A DNA stretch of 43,820 bases from an uncultured Bacilli bacterium (GTDB taxonomy: Bacteria > Bacillota_I > Bacilli_A > RF39 > UBA660), in the NCBI GenBank assembly GCA_934130105.1, contig CAKOXL010000009.1:1-43820 (forward strand). The letters run 5' to 3'. The translations under genes were made by a program, and so were the position numbers. The notes beneath the pieces are model-generated. The model was not told the DNA's origin. It did not search any database and saw nothing but the letters and a program-made list of their open reading frames with translations. Positions 15,524-23,393 of the stretch are shown here, piece after piece (within the stretch, counting starts at the first letter, position 1; each line of letters starts with the position of its first letter).

Positions 15524-16840
15524 ATGAGGTATTACTGTATTGGAATAAAAGGTTCTGGAATGGCAACACTTGCTTGCTTATTACATGATTTAGGAAACTA
15601 TGTATCAGGCTATGACGATGAAAAAGATTATAAATTTACTCAAAAAGGATTAGATGAGAGAAAAATTAAGATTTTTAATGACGGTTTAGAAGAATTACCA
15701 AAGGATACAATTGTTACTTTTTCTAAAGCATTTACAGAAGATCATAAAGAAATAAAAAGAGTAAAAGAATTAGGCTTAACTATAAAACCATACAACGAAA
15801 TTATTGGTGATTTAACTACTATGTTTAAAACGATTTCAGTATGTGGAACTCATGGTAAAACAACAACATCATCTTTAATTAGTCATGTTTTAAATAACGT
15901 TTATGGCTGCAATTACTTTATAGGTTCAGGAGACGGGCATGCTTCCAAAGATAATGATTTATTTGTAATAGAATCAGATGAATTTAATAAACATTTTTTA
16001 GCTTACCATCCAACAATTTCTGTTATAACCAATATTGAATTAGAACATACAGAATGCTATAAAGATATTACAGATATAATAAATACATTTGAACAATTTG
16101 CATCTCAAACCAAAGATATGATTGTAGCTTGTGGTGATAATGAGAATATACGCAAAATAAATTTTAACAAAAAAGTAATTTTTTATGGTTTTAATGAAAA
16201 TAATGACGTAGTAGCTAAAAATATAAGCTTAACTGATAAAGGAAGTATTTTTGATGTTTATATAAATAATGAATTTTATTATCACTTTGATTTACCACTA
16301 TATGGTAAACACATGATTCTAAATAGCCTAGCATGTATTATAGTATGTATGAATCTTGGCGTAACTAAAGAAAAAATTCACGATTTATTTGAAAATTTTA
16401 AAAATGCTGGAAGAAGATTTGCTGAAGAAAACATCAATAATACTATAATAATAGATGACTATGCACACCATCCAACAGAAATATCTGTAACACTTGATGC
16501 AGCAAGACAAAAGTATCCTGATAGAAAAATTGTAGCTGTATTTAAGCCAAATACATATTCTAGAACCCAGGCATTTACTAGTGACTTTGCTAAAGCACTA
16601 CAAAAAGCAGACAAGGTTTACATGACTGAAATAGATTGTAATCGCGAAAAGCAAGAAGATTATCCTAATGTTACTACCCAATGTGTACTTGATTTAATTA
16701 ATAATGGTGAAATAATAGGAGAAGATACAATTGATAAACTATTACAACATAAAGGTAGTGTCATCTGCTTCATGAGTTGTGCAAGTATCAGTCATCTAAA
16801 AGAAAAACTTGAATTTTTATTAAAAAGTACTAATGAATAG
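15524..16840 (+). CDS. murC: UDP-N-acetylmuramate--L-alanine ligase
   Basis: MurC adds L-alanine to UDP-MurNAc, the first peptide step of peptidoglycan synthesis, in the cytoplasm. The 438-residue protein has a Rossmann UDP-binding start (YYCIGIKGSGMATLACLL), the ATP loop GTHGKTTT near 110, SDEFNKHFLAYHP, and DDYAHHPTEI near 310. SDEFNKHF resembles the EYRRHF variant seen in Bacillales MurC. GAGGAG precedes the ATG, with TATAAT at 15496. It stands alone; its terminator overlaps the stop codon. Its presence shows the organism is not a wall-less mollicute. Confidence 0.95.
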   Translation: MRYYCIGIKGSGMATLACLLHDLGNYVSGYDDEKDYKFTQKGLDERKIKIFNDGLEELPKDTIVTFSKAFTEDHKEIKRVKELGLTIKPYNEIIGDLTTMFKTISVCGTHGKTTTSSLISHVLNNVYGCNYFIGSGDGHASKDNDLFVIESDEFNKHFLAYHPTISVITNIELEHTECYKDITDIINTFEQFASQTKDMIVACGDNENIRKINFNKKVIFYGFNENNDVVAKNISLTDKGSIFDVYINNEFYYHFDLPLYGKHMILNSLACIIVCMNLGVTKEKIHDLFENFKNAGRRFAEENINNTIIIDDYAHHPTEISVTLDAARQKYPDRKIVAVFKPNTYSRTQAFTSDFAKALQKADKVYMTEIDCNREKQEDYPNVTTQCVLDLINNGEIIGEDTIDKLLQHKGSVICFMSCASISHLKEKLEFLLKSTNE

Positions 16841-16850
16841 TACTTTTTTT
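16822..16850 (+). terminator. murC terminator
   Basis: An 11-pair stem (16822-16832 with 16838-16848) with loop ATGAA ends in a T-run and overlaps the murC stop. Confidence 0.85.
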
Positions 16851-16883
16851 AAACTTTTTTTCATTTATTAAAATAGTGATGAT

Positions 16884-17597
16884 ATGAAAAAAATAATTAT
16901 TAGTTTTGTACTTCTTTTAATAACATTAATACTACTATTGTTTTTACTAAGAAAAGATAATAGTAATAAATTTAAAACAGTATCTATCCTATCAGTTAAT
17001 CAAGTAGATAAAATAGATACTGAAAAGAAAATAGTAGAAATTGCGCCAGATTATAGCTATAAAATTAATATTAACTATCCATATACTGGATATAATAATT
17101 TAAATATTCAAATAGAAAATCTTATAAAAAAATATCTAAGTGACTTTATTAATAGTGATAGACCACCCTTAGAAAACCAAATTTATAGTTTAGATATAAC
17201 TTATGATATATATAAATTTGAAAGTAAAGTAAGCTATGTATTTACAATCTTTTTATCTACTGGTGGTGCTCATCCTAATACAATTATAGAAACAATTTCA
17301 TATGATACTAAAATAAACCAAATAATTACTATTGATACCCTGTTAGAGCAAAATAGTAACATTTTAAACATTTTATCAGAAAGTAGTAGAAATATACTAG
17401 CAAGTAATAAAGATTTAATGCAGACAAATATCAGGGATATGTTTTTAGATGGTACTAAACCAACTACTACTAATTACCAAAACTTTGCTTTTACTAATGA
17501 TGGCTTACTAATATTTTTTAATAGATACCAAATAGCGCCATATAGTTATGGTAGTTTTCAGGTATTAATTCCTTATTCTAATCTAGGAATTTTATAA
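16884..17597 (+). CDS. Membrane-anchored DUF4163/DUF3298 protein (RsiV/PdaC-like)
   Basis: One N-terminal membrane segment (about 2-22) anchors an external domain of the 237-residue protein. The LDITYDIYKFESKVSYVFTI segment looks like DUF4163. STGGAHPN and the C-terminal FFNRYQIAPYSYGSFQVLIPY are hallmarks of DUF3298, found in the lysozyme-binding anti-sigma factor RsiV and the deacetylase PdaC. There is no catalytic deacetylase domain and no cytoplasmic anti-sigma part, so binding of wall sugars or lysozyme is only a possibility. It lies 43 bases after murC, beyond its terminator. Confidence 0.75.
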   Translation: MKKIIISFVLLLITLILLLFLLRKDNSNKFKTVSILSVNQVDKIDTEKKIVEIAPDYSYKININYPYTGYNNLNIQIENLIKKYLSDFINSDRPPLENQIYSLDITYDIYKFESKVSYVFTIFLSTGGAHPNTIIETISYDTKINQIITIDTLLEQNSNILNILSESSRNILASNKDLMQTNIRDMFLDGTKPTTTNYQNFAFTNDGLLIFFNRYQIAPYSYGSFQVLIPYSNLGIL

Positions 17598-17613
17598 ATC
17601 AGTAGGTGATAAA

Positions 17614-17898
17614 ATGCATTTACCAAATATACCAGCTAAAGTTTTTTCATTAAGTGCTGTTATTGTTGGATATCTATTAATAGATGATCTAACTGCAAAT
17701 GAGCAAAATGCTTTAGGAAACTGGTTAATGTTAACAGCTCAAGTATTATCAACTAATGCATTTTATAAACAAGTTCAAGCAGAAAGAAGTGAAAATATGA
17801 ATAATTCTTTTAGTAGAGAAGATACTATTAATATGATGGAAAAAATGATAAAAGCGATGGAGCAAGAGCTTGAAAGTCTTAAACAACAAAAAAATTAA
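17614..17898 (+). CDS. Small membrane protein with C-terminal coiled coil, function unknown
   Basis: This 94-residue protein starts LPNIPAKVFSLSAVIVGYLLIDDLTANEQNALGNW, has one or two weak membrane segments (about 8-24 and 36-48), and ends in a charged helix (about 65-92) likely to form a coiled coil. I have seen similar short proteins in Clostridia, always unnamed. GTAGGTGAT precedes the ATG. It follows the DUF3298 gene by 16 bases and may share its transcript. Confidence 0.65.
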   Translation: MHLPNIPAKVFSLSAVIVGYLLIDDLTANEQNALGNWLMLTAQVLSTNAFYKQVQAERSENMNNSFSREDTINMMEKMIKAMEQELESLKQQKN

Positions 17899-17906
17899 AA
17901 AAAGTA

Positions 17907-17935
17907 TTGTCAAGATGATATTTATTTGATACAAT
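17907..17935 (+). promoter_or_regulatory. tRNA-Met promoter
   Basis: TTGTCA (17907-17912) and TACAAT (17930-17935) are 17 bases apart, placing the start about six bases before the tRNA. Confidence 0.75.
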
Positions 17936-17947
17936 TAATATGTTCAT

Positions 17948-18024
17948 GGCGAGGTAGCTCAGCTGGCTAGAGCGTCCGGTTCATACCCGGAAGGTCGTGG
18001 GTTCGATCCCCTCTCTCGCTACCA
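17948..18024 (+). tRNA. tRNA-Met (CAT), elongator type, CCA encoded
   Basis: The 77-base gene folds as a tRNA with anticodon loop TTCATAC on stem TCCGG/CCGGA, TTCGATC in the T loop, and encoded CCA. It begins with G and pairs through the acceptor end (two G-T wobbles), unlike initiator tRNA, which has an unpaired position 1-72. It closely resembles Bacillus elongator tRNA-Met. A CAT anticodon could also belong to lysidine-modified tRNA-Ile2, but the body favours Met. One T-T mismatch lies in the T stem. Confidence 0.92.
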
Positions 18025-18062
18025 TATTGATTTTAACCTTATTTTATAAGATATTGCGCGCT

Positions 18063-18090
18063 GAACACTTGGAAACAAGTGTTCTTTTAT
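18063..18090 (+). terminator. tRNA-Met terminator
   Basis: GAACACTTG and CAAGTGTTC form a nine-pair stem with a GAAA tetraloop, followed by TTTTATTTT. Confidence 0.9.
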
Positions 18091-18210
18091 TTTGTCTTTT
18101 TCCTAAATTGATACTAAATACTATAATTATGAATGTTAAGTAACAGAACTTATTCTAATATAATTGAAATAAATTAATACTAAAGTGTAAATAATAATAA
18201 TGGTGATTTT

Positions 18211-18990
18211 ATGAATATTTTAATTACAGGCAGTTGCAGTGGTATAGGTTTTGATACAGGTATAGAATTAATTAATAGAAATAATTTTGTCTATTTTACC
18301 GTTCACAAAGATAAACAAGTAAAAACAGTTATTAATAAACTAAAAGCATTAAATGTTCTTGATAAAGCCAAAGTTTTCAAACTAGATATAACCAAAGAAA
18401 AAGATAGAAAATTAATCTATGATTTAGATATTGATTGCATAATTTGTAATGCAGCAGTTGGTTTTGGTGGAAGCGTCTTAGATATTCCAATTAATTTATT
18501 AAAATATAATTTTGAAGTAAACGTTTTTTCTAATATACAATTTATCCAAATGTATTGTGCACACTTATTTCTAGAAAAAAAGAAAGGAAAGATCGTTGTG
18601 ATATCAAGCCTAGCTGGCGTTATACCAATTCCTTTTTTAGGAAGTTATTGTGCGACTAAAGCATCATTAATTAGTTTAACTAAATGTCTTAAAAATGAAT
18701 TAAAGCTAATAAGTAAAGATATCAAAATAAAATTAATAGAACCAGGTATCTTTAATACCGGATTTAATGATGTAATGATTGAAAATAAAAAAGATAGTAT
18801 CTACTTTCAAAAATTAGAACCAAATTTAACTGAAATAGAAAAAAATTTATTTGCACTTTTTGGTCGTAATGATAATAAATGTATAGTAAAAAAAATAGCT
18901 AAATCCGTTGAATCAAATTCTAATAGATTAGTATATAGTGCGCCCTTTTTTCAAAAGTTAGTAGCTAGAATCTGTTCTTTTTTAGATTAA
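18211..18990 (+). CDS. Short-chain dehydrogenase/reductase (SDR)
   Basis: The 259-residue classical SDR has the NAD(P) motif TGSCSGIG (6-13), the structural NAA motif in CNAAVGFGG, and the Ser-Tyr-Lys active site in VISSLAGV...YCATKAS. LIEPGIFNTGF follows the active site. Acidic LDIT near residue 70 is normal. The substrate cannot be assigned from sequence; family members reduce sugars, lipids, steroids or retinoid-like ketones. The gene appears to be alone between the tRNA terminator and the next promoter. Confidence 0.9.
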   Translation: MNILITGSCSGIGFDTGIELINRNNFVYFTVHKDKQVKTVINKLKALNVLDKAKVFKLDITKEKDRKLIYDLDIDCIICNAAVGFGGSVLDIPINLLKYNFEVNVFSNIQFIQMYCAHLFLEKKKGKIVVISSLAGVIPIPFLGSYCATKASLISLTKCLKNELKLISKDIKIKLIEPGIFNTGFNDVMIENKKDSIYFQKLEPNLTEIEKNLFALFGRNDNKCIVKKIAKSVESNSNRLVYSAPFFQKLVARICSFLD

Positions 18991-19058
18991 TTTAATAATC
19001 AAATTTAAGATAAAGTTATAAAAAACATATAATCATTATTCCACTATTACTATTTATT

Positions 19059-19067
19059 TGGTATAAT
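19059..19067 (+). promoter_or_regulatory. Extended -10 promoter of the thioredoxin-like gene
   Basis: TGGTATAAT fits the extended -10 pattern TGnTATAAT, 22 bases before the ATG at 19089. No clear -35 box is visible. Confidence 0.6.
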
Positions 19068-19088
19068 TTAAAAGTAGAAGGTGAGAAA

Positions 19089-19694
19089 ATGAAAAGAATA
19101 AAAATATTATTAATATTAATCACATTACTTATAATTCCTACTAAAGCTTTAGCTCTTAACGAAGTAAATGTTTACTTGTTTTATAGTGATTCTTGCGATA
19201 TATGTAGTCAAGAAAAAGTATATTTAAATGCCTTAAAAGAAAGATACCCTAATATGCGAATTTACTATTATGAAACTAATAGTGAAGATAATTATAACTT
19301 AATGTTAAAAGCTAAATCATTATATAATCAAAATGGTTCTGGTGTTCCATTTACAGTAATAGGGGATAAAGCATATCTTGGCTTTGCTCAAAATAAGAAG
19401 GCTCTTTTTCAACAGACTGTATATAATTATTCAACCACTACTTATGACAACAAACTAGGAAAAGAATTAGGAATTACTTATCGCACTGATTTAAGTGGTA
19501 CGGTAAAGGAATATAAAGATAATGCTAACTATCAAATTGAAGAAACATCAGGTATTAAACAAAATAATAATGTTAATAAAACTAATAATAAATACGATAA
19601 ATATAAAGTAAGCTTTTACTTAGTAGGAGTAGGGGTTATATTAGCAGTAATAGCTATTATCCTTTATATTAGAGAAAGGAAAACAGGTAAATGA
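19089..19694 (+). CDS. Membrane-anchored thioredoxin-like protein
   Basis: The 201-residue protein has a signal peptide (about 4-22, ending TKALA), an external thioredoxin-like domain with the dithiol CDIC in YLFYSDSCDICSQEK, a cis-Pro-like GVPFTVIGD segment, and a C-terminal membrane helix (about 174-193) with a basic tail. This suggests a thiol-disulfide role outside the membrane. The stop overlaps the next gene's ATG by four bases, so the two are translationally coupled. Confidence 0.8.
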   Translation: MKRIKILLILITLLIIPTKALALNEVNVYLFYSDSCDICSQEKVYLNALKERYPNMRIYYYETNSEDNYNLMLKAKSLYNQNGSGVPFTVIGDKAYLGFAQNKKALFQQTVYNYSTTTYDNKLGKELGITYRTDLSGTVKEYKDNANYQIEETSGIKQNNNVNKTNNKYDKYKVSFYLVGVGVILAVIAIILYIRERKTGK

Positions 19695-20389
19695 TATTTT
19701 ATGTAGTTGGAATTATATTTTTAATATTAGTAATTATCGTTTGTATATTCTTACTGATATACTATATCAAAGATGAAAAAAACTTTAAGGAAGTTAGTAA
19801 TAACTATTTAAAAGAAATCGGTAAAAGCTACTCCAAAAGTGAATTTGAAAATAAAATGTTTGAAATATATGTAAATATTATAAATGGAATTAAATATTCG
19901 GATTATTCATTTTTAAAAGATGCTGTATCAGATAAAGTATATAATCAAATACTATTATCAATAAAAGAAAACCAAGATAAGCAACAAAGTGATGAAGTTA
20001 AAGACATTAAGAAAAAGTTTTCTAAATTAATTAGCTTTCAAACAATAAATGATTTAGAAATAGCTAAAGTATGGATAAAATATTCCGATATTGAATATAA
20101 GAAATCAACTAAAACCACAACTAATGTAGTTAATAGTCAATTTGAAGAAGAAGTAATAATAAGTGGCAGTAAAGATAAAGTAATTACACATGAATATATT
20201 TTAACATTTGTTAAAGAAAAAACCAAAACAGAAGAAATAATTTGCCCATCATGTGCTTATCAAACTAATATGTTAACATCATCTAATTGTATAAATTGTG
20301 GTAGTGAAATAATTCCTAAAAAAAGACACTGGGTATATGTAGAGAAAGTAGATATGAATAATAAAGAAAAGAAAGTTACCGTAAAATAG
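19691..20389 (+). CDS. TIM44-like domain protein with zinc ribbon
   Basis: The 232-residue protein begins with a membrane helix (about 1-24). A TIM44-like/NTF2-fold region of about 150 residues follows (KMFEIYVNIINGIKYSDYSFLKDAVSD... ). A zinc ribbon with CPSC and CINC interrupts near 190-212 and is followed by HWVYVEKVDM. Bacterial proteins of this type are uncharacterised, although mitochondrial Tim44 tethers chaperones to a translocon. Coupled to the thioredoxin-like gene, it may act in envelope protein quality control; that is inference. Confidence 0.7.
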   Translation: MIFYVVGIIFLILVIIVCIFLLIYYIKDEKNFKEVSNNYLKEIGKSYSKSEFENKMFEIYVNIINGIKYSDYSFLKDAVSDKVYNQILLSIKENQDKQQSDEVKDIKKKFSKLISFQTINDLEIAKVWIKYSDIEYKKSTKTTTNVVNSQFEEEVIISGSKDKVITHEYILTFVKEKTKTEEIICPSCAYQTNMLTSSNCINCGSEIIPKKRHWVYVEKVDMNNKEKKVTVK

Positions 20390-20402
20390 TAACTTTCTTT
20401 TA
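20368..20402. terminator. Shared terminator of two convergent genes
   Basis: GAAAGTTAC and GTAACTTTC (20371-20379, 20389-20397) form a nine-pair stem with A-run on the left and T-run on the right, so it can work both ways. It overlaps the end of the TIM44-like gene. Confidence 0.8.
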
Positions 20403-20408
20403 TATTAA

Positions 20409-21278
20409 TTAATAAAGCTCATCTTTAAGTAAATCAATATTATCAATCATAATAGTAAAATAATTATTTTTATCATCTCTATCATCATCAGTTATATTAT
20501 CTAATTTTCTAAATGTATAAGTACTAACTTTTGTATCTTCTATAACTTTATTTACTGCACTAGAGTTTTCTTTATTTTCAAGTAAGAAAATATGTTTAAC
20601 TTCATTATTATTAATCTTATTTTCTACTTCACTAATAGTTTTATCACTAACATTTGATACTGAATCATCTAATGAAATAACTTCAAATCCGTATTTTTCT
20701 AAAAATTTAAGACTATTACTATTTACTACAATTGTTTTTCTAGTAGCATTAGCAGCTGTTAATTTAATTTCGGCATCAAGTTCAGATAAAGAAACTTTAA
20801 TTTCTTCATACTTTTTATCAATTTCTTTTTCCAGATAACTATTTGTCATATATTCTTTTAAGCCGTTTTTAATATTTTGTGTCATCATTAGTAGGTTAGA
20901 AGGATTTAACCATAATTCTTCTTCACCATAGGTTATTTCCATACCGTAAGTAGCATCAATAATTAACATTTTCTGATTCTTATCTAAAAATTCAATCGCT
21001 ATATCTTTATCATCAGTTATACGATTATAAATAAATAATTTCTTTTTACTATAATCACTAATTTGCTTTTTACTTAAACTATAACTAGAAGTATCAGTCC
21101 CATCTGGATAAATAGAATTGACAATAGAATGTTCTCCATATAAATAATTAGTAACATATTCAAGTGGGTAAACCGTAGTAACTATTTCAATTCCTTCTAG
21201 ATTATCCCTTTTAAAGCATCCTGTTGTTAAAATAAGTGCAATAAGTAAGAAAACACCCAAATATTTAATTTTTTTCAT
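20409..21278 (-). CDS. ZnuA/AdcA-like lipoprotein lacking metal ligands
   Basis: The 289-residue protein has a lipoprotein signal (LILTTGC, Cys21) and the layout of the ABC-transporter metal-binding family: EIVTTVYPLEYVTNYLYGEH, a long central helix, LKFLEKYGFEVISLDD and a C-terminal lobe. The usual metal-binding histidines are absent. PDGTDTSSY stands where DPHxYxLTP-type motifs carry His, ELWLNPSNL replaces HxWLDP, and NSNSLKFL replaces the HxAFxYL His. No permease or ATPase gene is adjacent. It may bind another ligand or serve a structural role. It overlaps yidD by four bases. Confidence 0.75.
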   Translation of the reverse strand: MKKIKYLGVFLLIALILTTGCFKRDNLEGIEIVTTVYPLEYVTNYLYGEHSIVNSIYPDGTDTSSYSLSKKQISDYSKKKLFIYNRITDDKDIAIEFLDKNQKMLIIDATYGMEITYGEEELWLNPSNLLMMTQNIKNGLKEYMTNSYLEKEIDKKYEEIKVSLSELDAEIKLTAANATRKTIVVNSNSLKFLEKYGFEVISLDDSVSNVSDKTISEVENKINNNEVKHIFLLENKENSSAVNKVIEDTKVSTYTFRKLDNITDDDRDDKNNYFTIMIDNIDLLKDELY

Positions 21279-21508
21279 TTTTCTTTTCCTTTCATCTTTA
21301 AATTTGGTACTGGATCATATCCACTACTACCAAAGGGATTACAACGTAATATTCTCTTAAAGCCCAAATGAACTCCTTTAATAGCGCCATACCTCATTAT
21401 GGCTTCCTTTGTATACTGTGAACATGTTGGATTATATCTACACATACGATGTGTAGGTAATGGAATCATTTGATAAACTTCAATAATACCTATTAAAAAG
21501 TACTTCAT
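21275..21508 (-). CDS. yidD: Membrane protein insertion efficiency factor YidD
   Basis: The 77-residue protein shows the full YidD signature: GIIEVYQMIPLPTHRMCRYNPTCSQYTKEAI, then GAIKGVHLGFKRILRCNPFGSSGYDPVP. YidD lies at the inner membrane face and helps YidC/Sec insert membrane proteins. The stop overlaps the start of the ZnuA-like lipoprotein gene by four bases, an unusual partner. Confidence 0.95.
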   Translation of the reverse strand: MKYFLIGIIEVYQMIPLPTHRMCRYNPTCSQYTKEAIMRYGAIKGVHLGFKRILRCNPFGSSGYDPVPNLKMKGKEK

Positions 21509-21609
21509 ATAATCACCATAACTATTATTTTACACTGTTTTAATAACTTTTACAATGCTTAAAAATTTAACTATTTATTAAGTCATTTCAAAAGAAACTT
21601 AAATAATAT

Positions 21610-21645
21610 TATTAGAATATTAAATTTACTTTTAATATTCTAATA
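21610..21645. promoter_or_regulatory. 15-bp perfect inverted repeat before the Rpn gene
   Basis: Arms 21610-21624 and 21631-21645 are perfectly complementary, with a six-base loop (TTTACT). The repeat ends 20 bases before the ATG and just upstream of AAAGGAG. It may be an operator or an mRNA hairpin. There is no T-run after it, so it is not a standard terminator. Confidence 0.65.
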
Positions 21646-21664
21646 TAAAATAAAGGAGCGTAAG

Positions 21665-22504
21665 ATGAAAAAAGAAGAAAAGACAAATTTTATATCCTTA
21701 TTATCTGATACAACATTTAAGTACTTATATAAGAATATAAAAACAAGATCATGGTTAGAAAATATTATTAAAGGAAAGTTTGATTTTGATATAAGTAATT
21801 ATGAACTTATTGATAATGAAATAAATACTGGAAATAATGTAAAAGATTATAGGCTTGATTTAAAATTAAAAAAAGATAAAACGATAGTAATTATTGAAAT
21901 GAATAGTACTTATTATAATTTTTTAGAAGCAAAAAACTATCAGTATTTGTATAGAGAAGCTGGTAGTATTTATGATGTTGGAGAAAGTTATAGTGGTAAA
22001 AAAGTAAAATTAATTTTATTTAATAATTTTAAAAATAAGCAACTACCAGAAATGAAAACAGGAAATTTTTTGTTTCAGGATCACACTCATAAAATAACGA
22101 TTGATGACATAGAAAGCTTTGAAATTTATTTACCAAACTTTGAAAAAGTATGTTATGATAATAGTGAAGTTGATATTAGCTTATCTTTATTTAGAGCAAC
22201 TAGTTTTGAAGAAATGAAGATGCTAACAAAAAATCCTAATGATATAGAAATTATAAAAGAATTGGAGAGATTAGCGATGGATGAAGAGTTTAAAATTCAC
22301 TATGATCAAGAAGCTGTTAGAAGAAAAACCGAAAATTCAATTAGAAAGGAAGCAATAGAACAAGGCTTACAAGAAGGAATAAAAGAGGGTACTAAGTCTA
22401 AGCAAATAGAAATATCTAAAAATATGCTAAATGATGGTGTTACTATTGATAAAATAATAGAATATACAGGTCTAGATATAAGTGAGATTGAAAAATTACA
22501 GTAA
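21665..22504 (+). CDS. Rpn/PD-(D/E)XK nuclease-family transposase-like protein
   Basis: The 279-residue protein belongs to the recombination-promoting nuclease (YhgA-like) group. SDTTFKYLY is the N-terminal signature, and the nuclease core has Asp65 in YRLDLKL and Glu78 in VIIEMN; the usual ExQ/ExK motif is ExN here. YQYLYREAGSIYDVGESY and LILFNNF follow. The C-terminal third contains QGLQEGIKEGTKSKQIEISKNML, a charged helix typical of the family. Such proteins cut DNA and occur in many copies; some have been linked to phage defence or recombination. AAAGGAG precedes the ATG, after the inverted repeat. Confidence 0.8.
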   Translation: MKKEEKTNFISLLSDTTFKYLYKNIKTRSWLENIIKGKFDFDISNYELIDNEINTGNNVKDYRLDLKLKKDKTIVIIEMNSTYYNFLEAKNYQYLYREAGSIYDVGESYSGKKVKLILFNNFKNKQLPEMKTGNFLFQDHTHKITIDDIESFEIYLPNFEKVCYDNSEVDISLSLFRATSFEEMKMLTKNPNDIEIIKELERLAMDEEFKIHYDQEAVRRKTENSIRKEAIEQGLQEGIKEGTKSKQIEISKNMLNDGVTIDKIIEYTGLDISEIEKLQ

Positions 22505-22543
22505 TTATTCCTAGTTTTTAATATTTTAACGACATTTTTTGAC

Positions 22544-22572
22544 AAAAAGCAATGTTTTGATTGCTTTTTTTT
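22544..22572 (+). terminator. Terminator after the Rpn gene
   Basis: AAAAAGCAAT and ATTGCTTTTT form a ten-pair stem with a six-base loop and continue into T. Its right arm also contains the TTGCTT -35 box of the polysaccharide promoter. Confidence 0.8.
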
Positions 22573-22589
22573 ATTGCTTGTGTTATCAT
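22561..22589 (+). promoter_or_regulatory. First promoter of the polysaccharide locus
   Basis: TTGCTT (22561-22566) and TATCAT (22584-22589) are 17 bases apart. The surrounding sequence resembles that of the second promoter at 36898. Confidence 0.6.
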
Positions 22590-22622
22590 ATGAAGCACTA
22601 AAAAGCTTTAGGGGGAGTAGTT

Positions 22623-23291
22623 ATGAATGGGGTTAGTGCAGAAATTAAAGCAGAAGAAGTAATTAATGTAAAAAGTGATATATTATATCGTTTTATAAAA
22701 AGAACGTTTGATATCATAATATCTCTTCTATCGCTTATATTATTAAGTCCTCTTTTCCTTATAATAGTTGTATTAATTAAATTAGATTCTAAAGGAAAGG
22801 CATTTTATAAGCATAAAAGAATTGGTAAGAATGGCGAAATAATCTACTTATACAAATTTAGAAGTATGTACTCTGATTCAAAAGAGAGATTAGAAGAGCT
22901 TTTAAAGGATCCAAAGATAAAAAAAGAATGGGAAGAAAATTATAAGTTAGATCATGATCCTAGAATTACTAAAGTTGGTTCTTTTTTAAGAAAATCTTCA
23001 CTTGATGAACTTCCACAGTTATTAAATATATTAATCGGAAATATGTCTATTGTTGGTCCTAGACCGGTTATAGAAAAAGAGATTGAAAAGTATGGAACTA
23101 ATAAGGACAAGCTATTAAGTGTTACACCTGGTTTAACCGGATGGTGGGCATGTAATGGTAGAAGTTGTACAAGCTATGAAGATAGAATGAAGTTAGAGCT
23201 TTTCTATGTTAATAATAGAAGTCTTATATTAGATATAAAAATAATAATTAAAACATTCATCTCAGTTATTAAAAGAGATGGCGCAAAATAA
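22623..23291 (+). CDS. Priming sugar-1-phosphate transferase
   Basis: The 222-residue protein is a short, single-hydrophobic-segment phosphoglycosyl transferase. It has a reentrant helix region (about 27-52), then KHKRIGKNGEIIYLYKFRSM, LRKSSLDELPQLLNILIGNMSIVGPRPV with the catalytic DE pair, and PGLTGWW. These enzymes load the first sugar phosphate onto undecaprenyl phosphate on the inner membrane face and so start each repeat unit. GGGGGAG precedes the ATG. As in many capsule loci, it is the first gene of the first transcription unit. Confidence 0.93.
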   Translation: MNGVSAEIKAEEVINVKSDILYRFIKRTFDIIISLLSLILLSPLFLIIVVLIKLDSKGKAFYKHKRIGKNGEIIYLYKFRSMYSDSKERLEELLKDPKIKKEWEENYKLDHDPRITKVGSFLRKSSLDELPQLLNILIGNMSIVGPRPVIEKEIEKYGTNKDKLLSVTPGLTGWWACNGRSCTSYEDRMKLELFYVNNRSLILDIKIIIKTFISVIKRDGAK

Positions 23292-23393
23292 AAGAATAAA
23301 AAGTTAATAGGGGTACCATAAATACAGATAACTATATGCAAGAAGATAAGTGGTATATTGCATATAGTTTTTTTATGAAGAGGGGGAATAGTT

